From Symsagittifera roscoffensis (Eukaryota; Xenacoelomorpha; Acoela; Convolutidae), in contig NC_087069.1 of assembly GCF_963678635.1 (NCBI RefSeq), positions 43,104,688 to 43,168,687 on the forward strand: a stretch of 64,000 nucleotides of DNA. The letters are read 5' to 3'. The number at the start of each line of letters is the position of its first letter. The stretch's first letter is position 1. The notes beneath the pieces were generated by a model. It saw only the letters and a program-made list of their open reading frames with translations. It searched no databases and was not told the DNA's origin. This document shows positions 30,454 through 43,515 of this stretch, piece by piece. The translations under genes were made by a program, and so were the position numbers.

Positions 30454-30850
30454 AGGGGCGGATCTAGGATTTTCTGGGGAAGGGGGATGAATCTTCAAAA
30501 GTTTTCAAAAAATTTGTCGACATTTTGTAGGCCGACCAAATTGGTTGTCCGAGATCTTTCATAGCACTAAAAAAAACCTGTTTTGATGTTTTGATCAATT
30601 TTCCGCGCCGCAGGCAAGAACTTTAAAAAATATATGCCAAAAGTGCGTTTTCAGAAAGTTGTGTTTTTTCGGCGTACACTCTCAACTCAAAAATTAAATA
30701 TATTGGCGCCAAAGGCGCCATTAAAAAAAATAGGCTCCGTTATCTCAAAACAGTATTAGGGGTGAAACCTTTGGTACGGCAGAGGGTCGAATACCTGAAA
30801 AAGAAGAACGTCCAGCCCCTTCTCGCCCCCCTCTAAAACCGCCCCTGCCA
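30454..30850. mobile_element. MITE with GGGGCGG inverted ends
   Basis: The left end CAGGGGCGGATCTAGGA and the right end CTCTAAAACCGCCCCTG are inverted copies. The flanks TCAAGAAA and CCAAGAAG suggest a target duplication of CAAGAA. The body carries GGTGAAACCTTTGGTACGGCAG near 30760, matching other family members inverted. Noncoding. Confidence 0.7.
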
Positions 30851-31139
30851 AGAAGCTTAGAATATTAATGAGGGTCACGCGTAAAACAGCAAATTTATCA
30901 AATTTAACTTAAGATACTTTTTCTGGCTTTTTTGCTGTTTTCAGATTATACTTTTATCAAATTTGAGGTCAAAAAATTTTTGAAGTGACGTTTACATCAG
31001 TTTTTGGAGAAAAAATATTCAATTATTTAAGTAAATAACCAATAGCTCGATTTTCAAGCTTAAAAATGTTTGTAAACAGAACTGAATCAAAATTATCTAA
31101 TTTTTTGGTGAACAAGCTTTTCATTCCAAGGAATTGAAT

Positions 31140-31470
31140 TCAAAAAAACGCAAATTGATTGACAACCCGCATGCAGCTTCAAGCGTTAATAATCGATGAT
31201 AATAAAACTTTAGTATCATTCCTACAAAAAATGAGGAAAAATTAATTTTCATCAAATATTAATCGATTTTAATCTCTCTTTTTGTATTGAAAAATGATCA
31301 GTTATAATACATCATAATCGATTATTATCGATTATTTTTATCCGAATTTCTATTTATTTGTTTTGCAAAAAAAATCCCTTGTGATCGATTATAATCGATT
31401 GTTTTATCCGAACTTCTAATCTAATTGTTTTGCAGAAAAAATCCATTTGAATAGATTTTTTTCGTTTATA
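31140..31470. repeat. ATCGAT-rich short repeats
   Basis: The words TAATCGATTATTATCGATTA and GATCGATTATAATCGATTGT are each followed by a TTTTATCCGAA-TTCTA and TTGTTTTGCA-AAAAAATCC block (31317-31380 and 31383-31447). These are at least two direct, internally palindromic units. A related ATAAGAGATTATAAGAGATT tract follows at 31868-31920. No gene between 30851 and 33203 is supported. Confidence 0.6.
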
Positions 31471-33203
31471 ATCCTTTTTGTTTGCCCATTTTGTCTTTGA
31501 CCTTGCATCAGACCTGCTTATGTCTTATGCTTTTTGTAGACGTGGTTCATGTGAAAAATAAGAAAAATGTTTTAAAAAATTCCAAATCAAATCAAATTTA
31601 TAAAGTTTTTATTTTTTCACTTCGTTTTGATTATAGTGTTTCATTATGCACAATTTAAGTGTTTTTGACATCCAAAATTATCAGCACACTGCTTTAGTTT
31701 CATTTTTGATATATAGAAGTGTTATATTTCACATACCGTGGGATTTTTTCAACTATTATGAAGGGATCTTTATGCAAGTTTTGTTTCGTGGTAAAACTTT
31801 GTATTCCGATAAGCCAAAGAGTGACAAGACATCTCACTTTTAAAGATTTTTGAAAGAAAGAAGGATTATAATCTTTTACAATAGATTATCATAGATTATA
31901 AGAGATTATAAGAGATTATAGGAGACTTTCGGAAAAATTTTAATTTTTTATGGTGTCACGAAAAACGTTTTCATTATAGTGGATTATAAATCGTTCAAAC
32001 AGCTAAACTTGGCGCTTATAATTAATTAAAAATTTTTCCATAAAGGTACAATTGTAATTGTAATATAATGGATTATTTTCTTTTTTTACTGAGTGCAGGA
32101 CATCTGATAAATGCAATCAGTTTATAATGTAACAAGTTTTTATACTTTGATTGTTTTTTGCATCTGCCTTATTAGACTGTATGACAAAATTTTATTACGT
32201 TTTCATCCACAAAACATTTATCTGTTTTTAGAGATTTTTTCAAGCTGTTATGGACAACTGCGTGCTCGTAATTTATTGTTTCTCAATTAAGCAATTAAAC
32301 CTTAAGTCCGTTAATTGTTCATCTCACGGGGTTTCTCAAACTTTATAGCAATTTTATTTATAAAAATTCATTGTTTATCTTCTATTTGGATACTTCGAAG
32401 TTTAATTTATATAGTTTTTCAAGGTATTGAAAGCGTTGTATTTGTTGTTATAAGGACTAGTTCAACCAAAACATCACTTTAATTTATCGTAATGGCGGAT
32501 TGGAAATTTTTTTTTAGGAGTCGAGGTTTATTCCTGGTTAATATAGGGTACATCCACGATTTATTTTAACCAATTTTTGTTAACTATTTTTTTTAGAAAT
32601 GTCATTAGGTTCTTTTGACAATGGTTAAATCTCTAATAGCAAATTCTGCACTTGCTATCATTCGAGCGAGCTTTTAAATGTTCACACTAATAATAAAATT
32701 AGCGCAGATTTCAACTGAATCAACTGAAAAAATGCGGATTCCCCTATCAGTTTTTTCAAACACTTTTTTAAATTTCCCACAAAAATTACGTTGCACATAG
32801 ATTTCACAGATATAATCGCCTAAATTAGTGAACCTAATAAGTACACAGCTTAGCTCTTTTTCCTCCCCCAATTTCGCTGGTGGGGGGAAAAGACGAAAGA
32901 GCTCACACTTTGACCTCGTACGGTAGGTATCAAAAACAATTGTGTGGTGATTATTTATTGCAAAATCTCATTTTTCTGTGACAACATTAAGGTATTTTTC
33001 AAAAGAAACATTTAAAAAGTGTAACGGCAAAAGACCTGTTTTAGTATCAATCAGGCATTGCACCGGAAAATCCCCCATTACATTTTTTTGTAATACATTT
33101 TTGCAATACATTTTATGGCAATACATTTTTTTTTAATTGCAAAAAAGTAGCTTTTTGTCTGCTTTGAACATTATTTTCGCAGTAACAAGTATATTTATTT
33201 CAG

Positions 33204-33548
33204 TGCAACGATTGCATTCAATCGGATCTATTCCTCAAAACAATCTTACCTGCAACTGTGTTCCTCCCCTTGCTAGTAATATCCGGCTTTCTTTACCAGA
33301 AAACTTCAACAAATCTCACGGAACTGAAACAAGTTGAGAGAAAAGAACTTTTGGCGACATCGTTCAAGATCTTGTGGGTCGGTTGGGTAATCTGCGTCAC
33401 GCCGTATACCATTAAAGCGTCTCTATATTCTTTGTTCAAGTGGGACTCCGAAATCGATGAATACACCGGCGACGCAAGCTACGTTGATTTTTACTGGTTT
33501 CTCATATATATGGTTTACGGAGGCTACCATGAAGGTGGTCAAAATTAG
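33204..33548 (+). CDS. GPCR exon: TM5, ICL3, TM6, ECL3
   Basis: A clear acceptor (TTATTTCAG ending 33203) opens a frame encoding CNDCIQSDLFLKTILPATVF, a TM5-like helix (LPLLVISGFLYQ), a short third intracellular loop ending in QVERKELLAT, a TM6-like helix with FKILWVGWVICVTPY (aromatic core and the P of TM6) and a loop with DEYTGDASYVDFYW that would lead into TM7. This complements the TM3-TM4 segment at 6561-7139 on the same strand. The reading frame stops at 33548. A donor may lie near 33510-33540. The parent gene probably encodes a peptide-type receptor. I treat this as a real exon or a very recent relic. Confidence 0.55.
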   Translation, partial: CNDCIQSDLFLKTILPATVFLPLLVISGFLYQKTSTNLTELKQVERKELLATSFKILWVGWVICVTPYTIKASLYSLFKWDSEIDEYTGDASYVDFYWFLIYMVYGGYHEGGQN

Positions 33549-33719
33549 ATTGCACATGTATCGATAGTTCTTTCCAGGACAAAAAATGACAAAAACACAA
33601 CAATATAAAAATTGTTGGATCAGCTTACTTTTTAAGAGAAGAAGTTTAGAATGTTAAGTTGAATTTCAACGAAGTTCAAGTAATATGATCAGATTTTCTA
33701 CTATAGAGGTATAAAATAA

Positions 33720-36000
33720 ACATTGCTAAGCTGTTATCGGGAACTTTTTGTAAGTTAACTTCTTCGCGCCGCTGGATAACAGCAGCGTGATAAAAGTAAG
33801 CTGAAATTTACATGCAGTACAATTGTCGTCGAAGATCCATGATATCACCGAACTTGTCAAAAATAGACTACGTGTAGAAAAAAATTACCCATATTTTTTA
33901 CATAAAAAAAACTTGAAATAGTCAGAAACTGACTTCGGAATTAAAGGCTTGGGAAAAACGAACGGCAAAGTTGGAGTTTTTCTAGAATTATTAATTTTTT
34001 TTATGTTTCTTTTTGAGCGGATGAGTCGGAATACTGAATCGGAGAAAACGCTTCGAGACTATCAACAACCATTCAAACTATTCGCAACTTCTGAGGTTTC
34101 TTGAACTCCATTGGATTAGTTTTCGCTTCTTGGCTGCTTCTCTCAAACATGGCAGCAACAAGTTTTGGAACTTGCTTACAGTGCTCAATTTTTCTTGACT
34201 TTTTAATGAACGTGGACTTAGGCCGTACTTTTTAAAGTTAAGGATCCAGTTAAAGATCCATAGTTTGAGTTTCAATGTTTATTAAGTAGATGGCTGGCTA
34301 GTTCTGCTATATTCTTCTTATTTTTTTGGCAATACGGTAATATTACGTCTATGTAAGTATAAAAAATAACTGAGTCTGTACCTAGAATTATCAACTTGAA
34401 TCTAGAACAAATCAGATAGTAAATAAACATTTTCACAACTTGAATTCTCTCCGTCTAAACCATCTGGCCCCAAGGAATGAAAGTTCTCACGAGCAGCACA
34501 TTGTTTAAAGTTACCTATCATTTGAAATACACAATGAAACTGAACATAACTGATTTGAGATCAATATTAACTATCCAGCCGGATGACTCCTATCTTTTAT
34601 GGTTGTTTTTAGGAGGACTTTTTTCATTGTGACAGCTTCAACCCAATTGAAAACACAACTCAGAGCTTCCTTTGATTATTTTCAATTGAGTTTGTGAGTT
34701 GCGTTATCGTATTTATCTGATGCCAAATTTTTGTCATTATGTTTTCAATCAACGAATTTGAATGAAAATTTTTAACCTATAGCTTCTGCTGTTACACAAC
34801 AACTTGTAACTGACTTAAGCATGTAAAGTAGTTTCAAAAGTTCGAATTTAACTAAGAATTGTTACAATGCTAATTTAAGAAATCCGGAAAAGAAAACAAA
34901 ACTTAAAAACGGTTTTCCTCAAAATGGCAATAGACAAAAATTTTAACACCAAATTTGATAAGAAATATATCAAAATTTTTTTGTATGTTGTCTTTCTCAC
35001 GCCGCTAGGTAACAAATGGCAGTGTGCTAAAAGTAAATCGGAAATTGTATGCAGTAAAGTTTTCGGCAAAGTGATTGCAAGAATTTTGTCTAACCATATA
35101 CCAGTTAAAGAGTAAAATCATCCATGAAAAAAAGTGATGCATGAAAAACCTTAAGTTGTCAAAAACTGAAGTATGAGGTTAACGGATTGGGAAATTAAAA
35201 CAGACGAGCGGCAAAACATGATTTTCAAGATTTTTCTGTTACTTTTGAGCGGATGGGTCGGACGGTTGGAGGATTATAAGTAGGAGAAAACTTTTTGAGA
35301 TTATCAAAAACTTCGTACGTTTGTCGCAGTTAGGAGTTTTCGTACACAACATTGGATTGGTTTTCGCTTCTTGACTGCTTCTCTTAAAATTAGCGGCAAC
35401 ATTTTTTGTGTTTGTGTAGAGTGTCAACTATAAGCCCCTGTTAAAATTGAAGGTCAAGAAAATATCCATATTTTTGAAGGTTTTCTTAAGAGATGACAAG
35501 GGTTCTCCTATAATCTTGTTTTTGTTTTTATCATTTAGTCTAATTTAGTATAATTACAATAAGTGAGTCCATTTATAATAGTTTTAAATGGAATCTAGAA
35601 ATAACACAGCGAGTAAGTAAACAGTTGCACATCATTAATTTTCTCCGTCTTAATTTTGTTCCAAGAAGTGCTAGACCCGAAGAGCAGCTAACATCGATCA
35701 AAGTTAACCATATAAGCATCCAAATAACATTAAAGGTAGATTGAGTTTCTGTGACAACCACTGGTTCGTTCTAACAACACTGAAATTGAACTAGAGGTAC
35801 ATCCTTAAATATTTTATATCGTTGGTTTCAAAAACGCAACTTAAAACGATCTGTTGACAATTCCTCAGCGGATATCATAACATTTTGAAACAAAGAAAAA
35901 ATAATCAGTCTAAAATAGTATTCAAAAGCTTATACTAACTACTATCCAAAACCCTGAACATCTAGGAGTCACTTTTGATAACCTCTTCAATTTCACTGAC
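33720..36000. repeat. Large diverged direct duplication (two ~1.2-kb units)
   Basis: Unit 1 (about 33720-34870) and unit 2 (about 34990-36000) share, in order, a CGCCGCT..ATAACA segment, AAACTGA, GAGCGGATG.GTCGGA, CATTGGATT.GTTTTCGCTTC, CTGCTTCTCT, CTAGAA, TCTCCGTCT and CCAAG. A weaker third resemblance occurs near 37240-37340. No intact ORF was seen. It could be a decayed element or tandem segmental copies. Confidence 0.55.
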
Positions 36001-38200
36001 ATTATTCGACATTATTCCCAAATAAATTCCAAGAACGCAACAACTTTATGTATTACTTTAAGTTATGTATTACGAAGCTCCTGTCTGGTCACTTTCAGTA
36101 AAAGAATCTATTTAGAGAGAGCTTCAAACCTGACAAATAACAGAACTTATGAATATAACTGAAAGCGCAAAAAATGACTCTAACCGAACACCATCTTTGT
36201 GAAACTCAAATACCGCAACAAAAAACACAATGAAAAATTGCTCAACATGTTCTAACCAACAAGAACGATGTGAACACCACCTAACCAAGCGCAACCCCAT
36301 TTTCATGATTTAAAGAACCAATTTTTTTTTTTTAAATTACAATGTTCACGTCGAAAAAAAACTGATGAAAAAGATGAAAATGATTATGTGACACAGGATG
36401 AAAACGAAATCGCTTCAAGACAACTCAATTCATTCAAATGCATTCAAATACAAGAAATCCAATGTCCAAAAACCCAATAAATTGACTAGGTCTCAATTTC
36501 CACTAAAGTTTCAGACAAAAACAGTCTTACCAGATTTTTACGACTTACTTTTGCTCAACTCCGCTCTGGATATAGCACACAAAAAATAGTCTTTTGTCGA
36601 GACTGTTCAAAGCATCAAAAATTATTTCTCAAACCGTAACGCTAGTCTGCATGACATACGACATCTTTTCAATCGTCCATCGCACTCAAAATCTTTAAAA
36701 CTTGACAAACTGAAAGAAAACCCGGCGGCCGTCCTAAAGTGACTCCTATCAACAAAACTACGGGGAGCATAGGGAGGTTTTTCGGTTATCCTAAAACTGC
36801 CTCTGGGACAAAGTTTACTCAAAACTCTCAGAAGCGAGCCTTCCCGCTCCTAGCGAATTATAGGAAAGTCAAATTTTTTGTTTGACAGACGAGACAAAAC
36901 GATGAATCAATCTCCATAATCTTCGATTATGAAGTACTGAAATTAAACGACAATGAAGGCACAAGTTAGTAGGCCCCTTTTTAGCAATTACATCAACAAC
37001 ACGCCTATTTATTAACGTCACTTTGGAGGCTTTTCTTTTAAAGTGACTGTTTCAGCTCAATTAGACACTAAATTTACAGGCTCAATTGTCAAATTAATTT
37101 GAGTGTGTGTTGCGGAATCTTACATAAATGAAAACAAACTGTTGTCACTATCTCTTTCAGTCAACAAATCTGAACGATAACAATCAACCTTTAACTGCTC
37201 ATTTTGTTTTTTCAAGACAGTTTGTTTATCTCAGTTGAGCAAGTAAAGCACTTTTAAAAAAAACTTGCCTTCAAAATGACTTAAAGTTGCTACACTGTTG
37301 ATTTAAACTACCCAGAAAACAAAAATATTTTGATACCAAACTTGCTTAGAAACTTGAATGAAAAATAATTGCCTAATGTAATTTGCAAAACTCGGGTAAC
37401 ATAATTTACCCCAAAGTTGAATAGTGTTTGGTCTGTTAAAAAATAAGCCAGAAAAAGTGCTTCAATTGCTGACAAAACTTTATCAAAGTGACGCTCTTAT
37501 GCAGCTCAACAAAATTCAAAGAGAACATAAGCTTCAGAATTTCGCAAAATCATTCAAAAAATCTTTTCAATCAATTTTTGATGTTTAACATCAAAAAGTT
37601 GTGCGTTTGTGATGTATCAAGATTCATAAAAAATTGTTTAATAATTGTAAGAACATTATATCTTCACTGAACTTTGTTCGACTGCATAAGAGGCTCACTT
37701 TAGTATAATTCTTCCAGCAATTGAAACTTCAGTTTTAGCGTAGTTTTCAATTGACTAAATCCAAAATCTTTACGATTCCAGTTCGGATACTGAGTACGAA
37801 TTTTGTTTGGTCTTTATCATTTTTTGTCTACTGTCAACCTAATTTGAAATAAAAACGCATTCAGAATTTCAAGTTTTTTTTCGTTTTGTTCGCATTGTGT
37901 TTGTGGCCCATTAAGGTCACCAAGATTGAGAAAAACGGTAAAATTAATGATTTAACTCTAAAATTTGACCAAATTGTAGATCTGACTTTGATGCCTGGCT
38001 TTAAGACGATATAGCAAGCAATCATGTCAAAAATTTCAAAAGCCTCCTTTATATGTTGCAATCAACTAGAAATTTCTTCGCTGTTAAAAAACTTCAGTTT
38101 ACTGTGTTAAAAACCAATATCTACTTGATATGGATGCGATAATTTTTTCGCTGTTGAAATAATTTCTTAGGGAAACTAGTTTCTTCTTGATGAGAAGTTA
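36001..38200. other. No gene seen
   Basis: AT-rich with short scattered ORFs (36124-36306, 36398-36589, 37861-38061 and similar) that show no domain or codon bias that I can judge. Confidence 0.5.
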
Positions 38201-38274
38201 AAAAGTGTTTATAAATTCCTTTAAAAAAGTAGATCAAAACAAGACATTGCAATCCGATTCTTCTAGGCGAGAGT

Positions 38275-38505
38275 TTGGCCAATCAAAGAGAGAAATATGT
38301 TCAGCATCGCGCCAACTTCATTTTGGAGACTTTATTTCGATCGCTGAAAATTTCCTACAGCTTCATCAATTCTATTTTGCTGATAGTTCTTCTGAAACCA
38401 TTCAATCAGCCTTTGATCAAAACGTACAAGAACCTAGTTGCATATTTGAAGCAATCCTTGAAAAATTGCCGAAGCGAACAAGTGTTTGATGACAATTATC
38501 CCTAA
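38275..38505 (+). pseudogene. Possible GPCR TM7 exon
   Basis: The frame reads through RSLKISYSFINSILLIVLLK then PFNQPLIKTYKNL. This has the shape of a class A TM7: aromatic, N-S, a hydrophobic stretch where NPxxY usually sits (here L-I-V-L-L), then a short amphipathic helix. It lies on the same strand, 4.7 kb beyond the TM5-TM6 exon. The missing NPxxY and unclear acceptor make this weak. Confidence 0.3.
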
Positions 38506-38868
38506 ATAAGTTCTTATATCCAGTTTGATGCACCATTGCTGTCTTCACAAAGTTTTAACCGGACATTAGAAAAACCCTAAGCCCTAGAGCCCTATCAAAG
38601 CCAATCAAACAAGAATTAAATTTGAACCTGTTAATTTGTTTTCATGAAAATTAACAAACGACACGTTACAAAAACTCGGAACGAAAATAAAGGGTCACTT
38701 TTAACGAAATTTTGTAAGGGGATAAAAACGGAAAAAAGAGTCCCTCCTTCTTTGAGGTGTATCTGTTTTTTTTTGTTATACAGCGTTAAAAATAACAAAT
38801 CAGTACCGAAACTTCAATTTTTGAAGAGATAAACATAATAAACAGACAGTTGGAAAAAAGTCAATGGT

Positions 38869-39168
38869 ACAGGGGCGGATTTAGGGGGGGGGGGGAGGGC
38901 GGACGCCTCGCCCCCCCCCCCCCCCACCTTAGGGATTCGACCCCCTGCCGACCCAAAGGGTCCCCCCTTTGATACTTTTTAAGAAATCCATTTTTTGCCG
39001 ACCGACCCTAAAATTTTTCTAAAGAAGCCTTGGGCGCCAATATATACTAACTTTGAGGGGGAGCGCGCGCCAAAAAAACGTCAAAAATTTGCCTGCGGCG
39101 CAGAAAATTTGGCCAGAACAGGGACTTTTTAGTGCTTTAGAAGAGCTCGGAAATTCAATCCGCGCCTG
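38869..39168. mobile_element. MITE with GGGGCGG inverted ends
   Basis: The left end CAGGGGCGGATTTAGG is followed by long G and C runs. The right end AATCCGCGCCTG is its imperfect inverse. The body contains GACCCAAAGGGTCCCCCCTT and AAGAAATCCATTTTTTGCCG, shared with the copy at 41203. Confidence 0.7.
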
Positions 39169-41202
39169 CAAATAGTATACTAAAAAAACACTCAATTTTC
39201 GGTTTTCGAAGAAAAAATACACAGCCTCAAAGCATTCGAATTTCTAGAGTTTTTTATCAATGTTCAGAAGTTTAGTCCAATATATTTGTTGAAAGCTATT
39301 AGAAAAAAAAATGAATTCAACTCAAAATGAAAAAAAAATCAAAAATCAAACGACGCAAAAAAAAACTTCAGACTTTTATAATTACTTTAAAAAACTCAAA
39401 ACGTTAGTGGTTTCCATTTAGAAAATTTCCACGGATTCCTTGCTCAAAAACGTGTGATGTAAATTTTGTCAACATCTTACTTTTGTCGCGGATTCCGCAA
39501 CAAACAATTATGAATAATTTTTCCGGGTTCCGAAGTCATTTTGTGGATAACGCTTACAATTTGCTGAATCCTCTAACAGTTTGCAGACTCAGCGGCGGCG
39601 TATTTGTACATTACTTTGTTTTGTTACAATTTTTTGTGGATTCCAGAAAATGTTTCAGATTCCGCAAAGTTTTTTATGGAGTTCGCAGTTTTGTTACACA
39701 CCTAATGTGGCATGATTGCAAGACTACTGCGGCAGGGCACAGTTCTAAGCTCCGGTGCGTAGCAGAGCTCAAAAATGTGATACCTCGCGTCGTGCATTCC
39801 ACAGACTGAAAAAATACTTTGCGGAAATTAGCGCCGAACGCGTTGTGCGAATACCAATAAAAAATTGTGAGTTGAATTCAGTGTCTCGATAGTTTTTGTT
39901 TAATCTCAAAATTCCATAACTTGCTATTATCCCAGAAATTGCCAACAAACGTAATTTTTTTTGACTTCCATAAAGGCAAGATTGAGTAAGAGAAAAAAAC
40001 TGAGTTTGCTGTTCAATTTAGAGACAAGGATTTAGCCATTGTCTACAAAATCTATTTGTTTTTAGTTTCTATAATTCAATTGTAGATGTATCAGTTTAGA
40101 TACACTGTTTTTTTTAAATTCTGTAATTCACTGTAGTGCTTATTTTTTTATCTTAAGCTTTAAAAATTGAGCTGAAAAAACGGCCGTGTTGTAAACCTAA
40201 CTCAATCACCGCCTTCGCTTACACTATTGTGTCAATATTTGACGTCCAGATTCGAGAAATATTAAAATTGTTCAAAATTATGCTGTGATGATATATGTGG
40301 AATCAGTTTTCTTCGGATAAAGAAAAGCAAAAAAACCAAAAAAAAGAGGATTTTTGCAGCAAGTTTTGATGTTACAATAGTATCAGATTTCTCTCTTTTC
40401 TAATAGTGTCGATGTAGTTTGTAAATACTTTGTTGAAAAATATTTTTCAAGAAAACCAATGAATCGAAAAAAAAAATAAAAATAACAATCTTGACTTGTT
40501 CTCTGAATGAAAGCTTCAAGTTTTGTAAATTCTAAAGACAAAACAAAGTATGTCCACAGAGAAAAAAAACGTGTCTTACTTTTTTGTGAGAAAATAAAGC
40601 CAATTTGTGTTATTCAATATAAGAAATGGCCTTCAAATAAAAAAAGTATAGAAAAACAAGACCATAACACAATGATTCAAACTGCGAACAATCAAAGTTT
40701 TGAGCCTGATCAAACTTTAAAACTTTTTCCAGGAAAAAAACAAGGGAATTTATATTAATTTTGTGGTATTGATCAAAATGAAAACACCAAACATTATCGA
40801 ATGGCTAGGACAGATGATGCAAATGAGCAAAAAAAACGGACAAAAAACGAAACCCATTTCAGCTTCTACCTCTGAAATCAAATTCTGCGTCAATTAAGAT
40901 TTTAAGGACGCACACAGAAAAACTGTATAGCTGATTGGAAATTTGTGTATCAGTCCTATAGTAGTAATGGTACGTTTAATTAGCAGTAACGTTAAAACTT
41001 TATTTCATATTGATGGATGGACATCGGGCAAAACTGTCAAGATGTAGTTCAATGTATGAGTCCTTTAATAACACCGAGACAATTCCATCGAGTTGGCACA
41101 AAACTCAAAAAAGTTTTCAGAAAAAGTTTACAGTAATTGGAACAAAAAGCTGAAAATTTTTTCGAGTTAATAGCAACATAGCCTTTACACTCAACGGTAG
41201 GG
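39169..41202. other. No gene seen
   Basis: The region 39480-39690 repeats the word GATTCCGCA or variants several times and yields one open frame (39483-39809) without domain character. Similar words recur inverted around 44430-44700. Confidence 0.45.
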
Positions 41203-41456
41203 GCGGATTTAGGGGGTAGGGGGCGGGGGTGGACGTTGTCCTCTCAGGGATTCGACTCCCTGCCGACCCGAAGGTTCCCCCCTTTGGTACTTTTTAAGAA
41301 ATCCATTTTTGGCCGACCGACCCTAAAATTTTTCTAAACGCGCCTTGGGCGCCAATATATACTAATTAGTGCTTTCTGAGAGCTCGGAAAATCATCTTGC
41401 TCGACCTAAAAAAAGTCGACAAAAATTCGAACATTTTTTGAAAATCCGCCCCCCGC
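41203..41456. mobile_element. MITE with GGGGCGG inverted ends
   Basis: The left end TAGGGGCGGATTTAGGGGG and the right end AAATCCGCCCCCCGC are inverted. The body repeats GACCCGAAGGTTCCCCCCTT and GGCGCCAATATATACTAA, as in the copy at 38869-39168. Noncoding. Confidence 0.7.
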
Positions 41457-42829
41457 TGAACAGAAATACAAAAAGCTCCATATGGTTTTCGTCAATTGTT
41501 CTTAAGTAAGCTGATAATCGATAAATATACGCTTATTTAATTATGCTTATATAATTGATAACGTAAGCCTCTTTTTAGAAATTAACAAGGTCATAATAAA
41601 ACCTCAAATGATAAGCAACGAAAAAAAAAACACCTCATTTTCAACCACAACCAGAACGACTGCTGTAACCTGTGACCAAAGAAATTGAAACTGAACGAGA
41701 AAAAATAAGAAAAAAATTATGCTGCGAAATAGCTCCAAATTTTAAACGAGCGAGCCATTTTGTATGTTTGCTAAAACTTACATTGCAGACTGAGCTGTTT
41801 ACGGACGAGTTAAAACAGTTGTCTTTTAAAACAAATTCGACAATTTAAAAACATTGACTGAATAAATTTCGTCAACTTCTGAATCAACTGATACAGAAGA
41901 AAATGCCCTTTTAAAAATCCCAACTGAAAAATATCCGACACTTGTTCACTTGACAAACCAGAAACCCAACAAAAACTGAAAAAAAAATGCCCAAAAAGCC
42001 GGAAATATTTGATAAGAAAACGAGAAAGAAAGACCACCTGCTAAAAATTTAGGCCACAAAAAACGACATCAAAAAAACAGCTTGAAATGCTCACGAAGCG
42101 AATAAGTCTATAGACACTAAACAGCCAATTTCGATGAACTTAACACCACGAGGAGGAACGAAGGGAAGTGTAGCTCTGAGAAAACATTTTTACAATATGA
42201 AGAAGAAGTTAAAAATATTCGGCTAGAATTTCGGTCGGTCCTGACAAATAGCAAATTCCAGCAAAACCAGAGTTTATTACGATTCCAGAGTCTCCACTGA
42301 CACAAGACCTCCAGATTACGATTGCTGACATTTAATCCGATTTTAATTCTAGCATCTATCGAACTCTTAACGAAATTCGCCAACTCGCAATTATCACTGT
42401 TCAAGTAGAAAGAACCACCGAAGCTAGAGAAACCGAGCCCGGTAACTGTCATTAGTAGTCCTGATAAAAAAACAGCATCAAACAGCACTGCAGAGCAAGT
42501 TATTTAGAGCAATTGGTAGTCAACACTATGGAGATTTCATACGAGCTAACATGCTTCCCATAAGAGCAAAATAACCGCGCTACAATTACCTCGTTAACAC
42601 ATACGAATGCCGACTCCGAATACTGACCCTCTTGAAGCCGTTGCCGCAGAGGTGACGCCTTGGACCTCCAAAACAGTGGATATGGCAACTCCTCTAGAAT
42701 CAAACTCCGCAAAAACAACGGAAAAATCTCTCCTAACCACATTCAACCATTTTTATAGCGACGTTCTCTTCCAGTCATGCAGAGTCTCTCTCTTATACAA
42801 TTGCGATGTATAATAGCCAGTTAAATGGA
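41457..42829. other. No gene seen
   Basis: Short ORFs only. The stretch 42607-42750 is GC-richer and weakly protein-like (Pro/Thr/Glu-rich), perhaps an old coding relic, but I cannot assign it. Confidence 0.4.
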
Positions 42830-43515
42830 ATTGTATGACAGATGTTTTTGCCTTAAACCAAAAAGTTGGTTTTTGTTTCTATTTTTATTTTCCGAAACAA
42901 TTTGGGTTCTGTTTGCAAACGAACCCAAGTGACAAAGACCTTGGTTACTCAAAGCACCAAAGGTTGGACGGTCTTGCTTTTACAATGCATAGAAAACGAC
43001 CTGAAGTGACTTCTAGCTGTCTTTCACAAATGATATAACAAAAGTTGCAAATTTTTTCAATGATGATTATTTTAAATTTTTGAATTTTCAAAAGTCAGAC
43101 ATTGATCAGGCATACATAAACACGCCATTCAAAAGAATAAGGAATTTTCAGCGTTTTTGAAAAATAATTTTGATGTGAAAAAAAAAGCCAATATTATCGT
43201 ATCCAGGACTACGTTATGCACACAAAAAATTTAATTTAGCATGCAAAAAATTTTTTTCGGAAAATGTTTGTTTGCGTAAAAAATTCGATTTGCGGTTGAA
43301 AAAAAAAACAAAAAATTTTTTGGCCGAACTTACAAAATTACTTGGAAAATTGTTTGTGTCGCAGCTAACATTTTGTTTATCGAAAAAATGATTGTCATAC
43401 CATTTTCATAGGTGGAAATCCTATGAAAAAAATAAATTCCATAGAACCCATGCATGCAATTGTATGATAAGCATTTTTTGTATGGAATTGTATGGAATGT
43501 CAACTCGGTAGCGCA
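42830..43515. repeat. Uninterrupted relative of the repeat that the Polinton entered
   Basis: Its left part matches 10795-11165 and its right part matches the words found at 30043-30290 (TTGTATGATAAGC, CATTTTTTGTATGG, GTCAAC). It carries no Polinton. It gives an approximate view of the site before insertion. Confidence 0.55.

Noticed and set aside
39483..39809. 108-codon plus-strand ORF
   Set aside because: It arises from repeated GATTCCGCA-type words. No domain, no plausible splice context.
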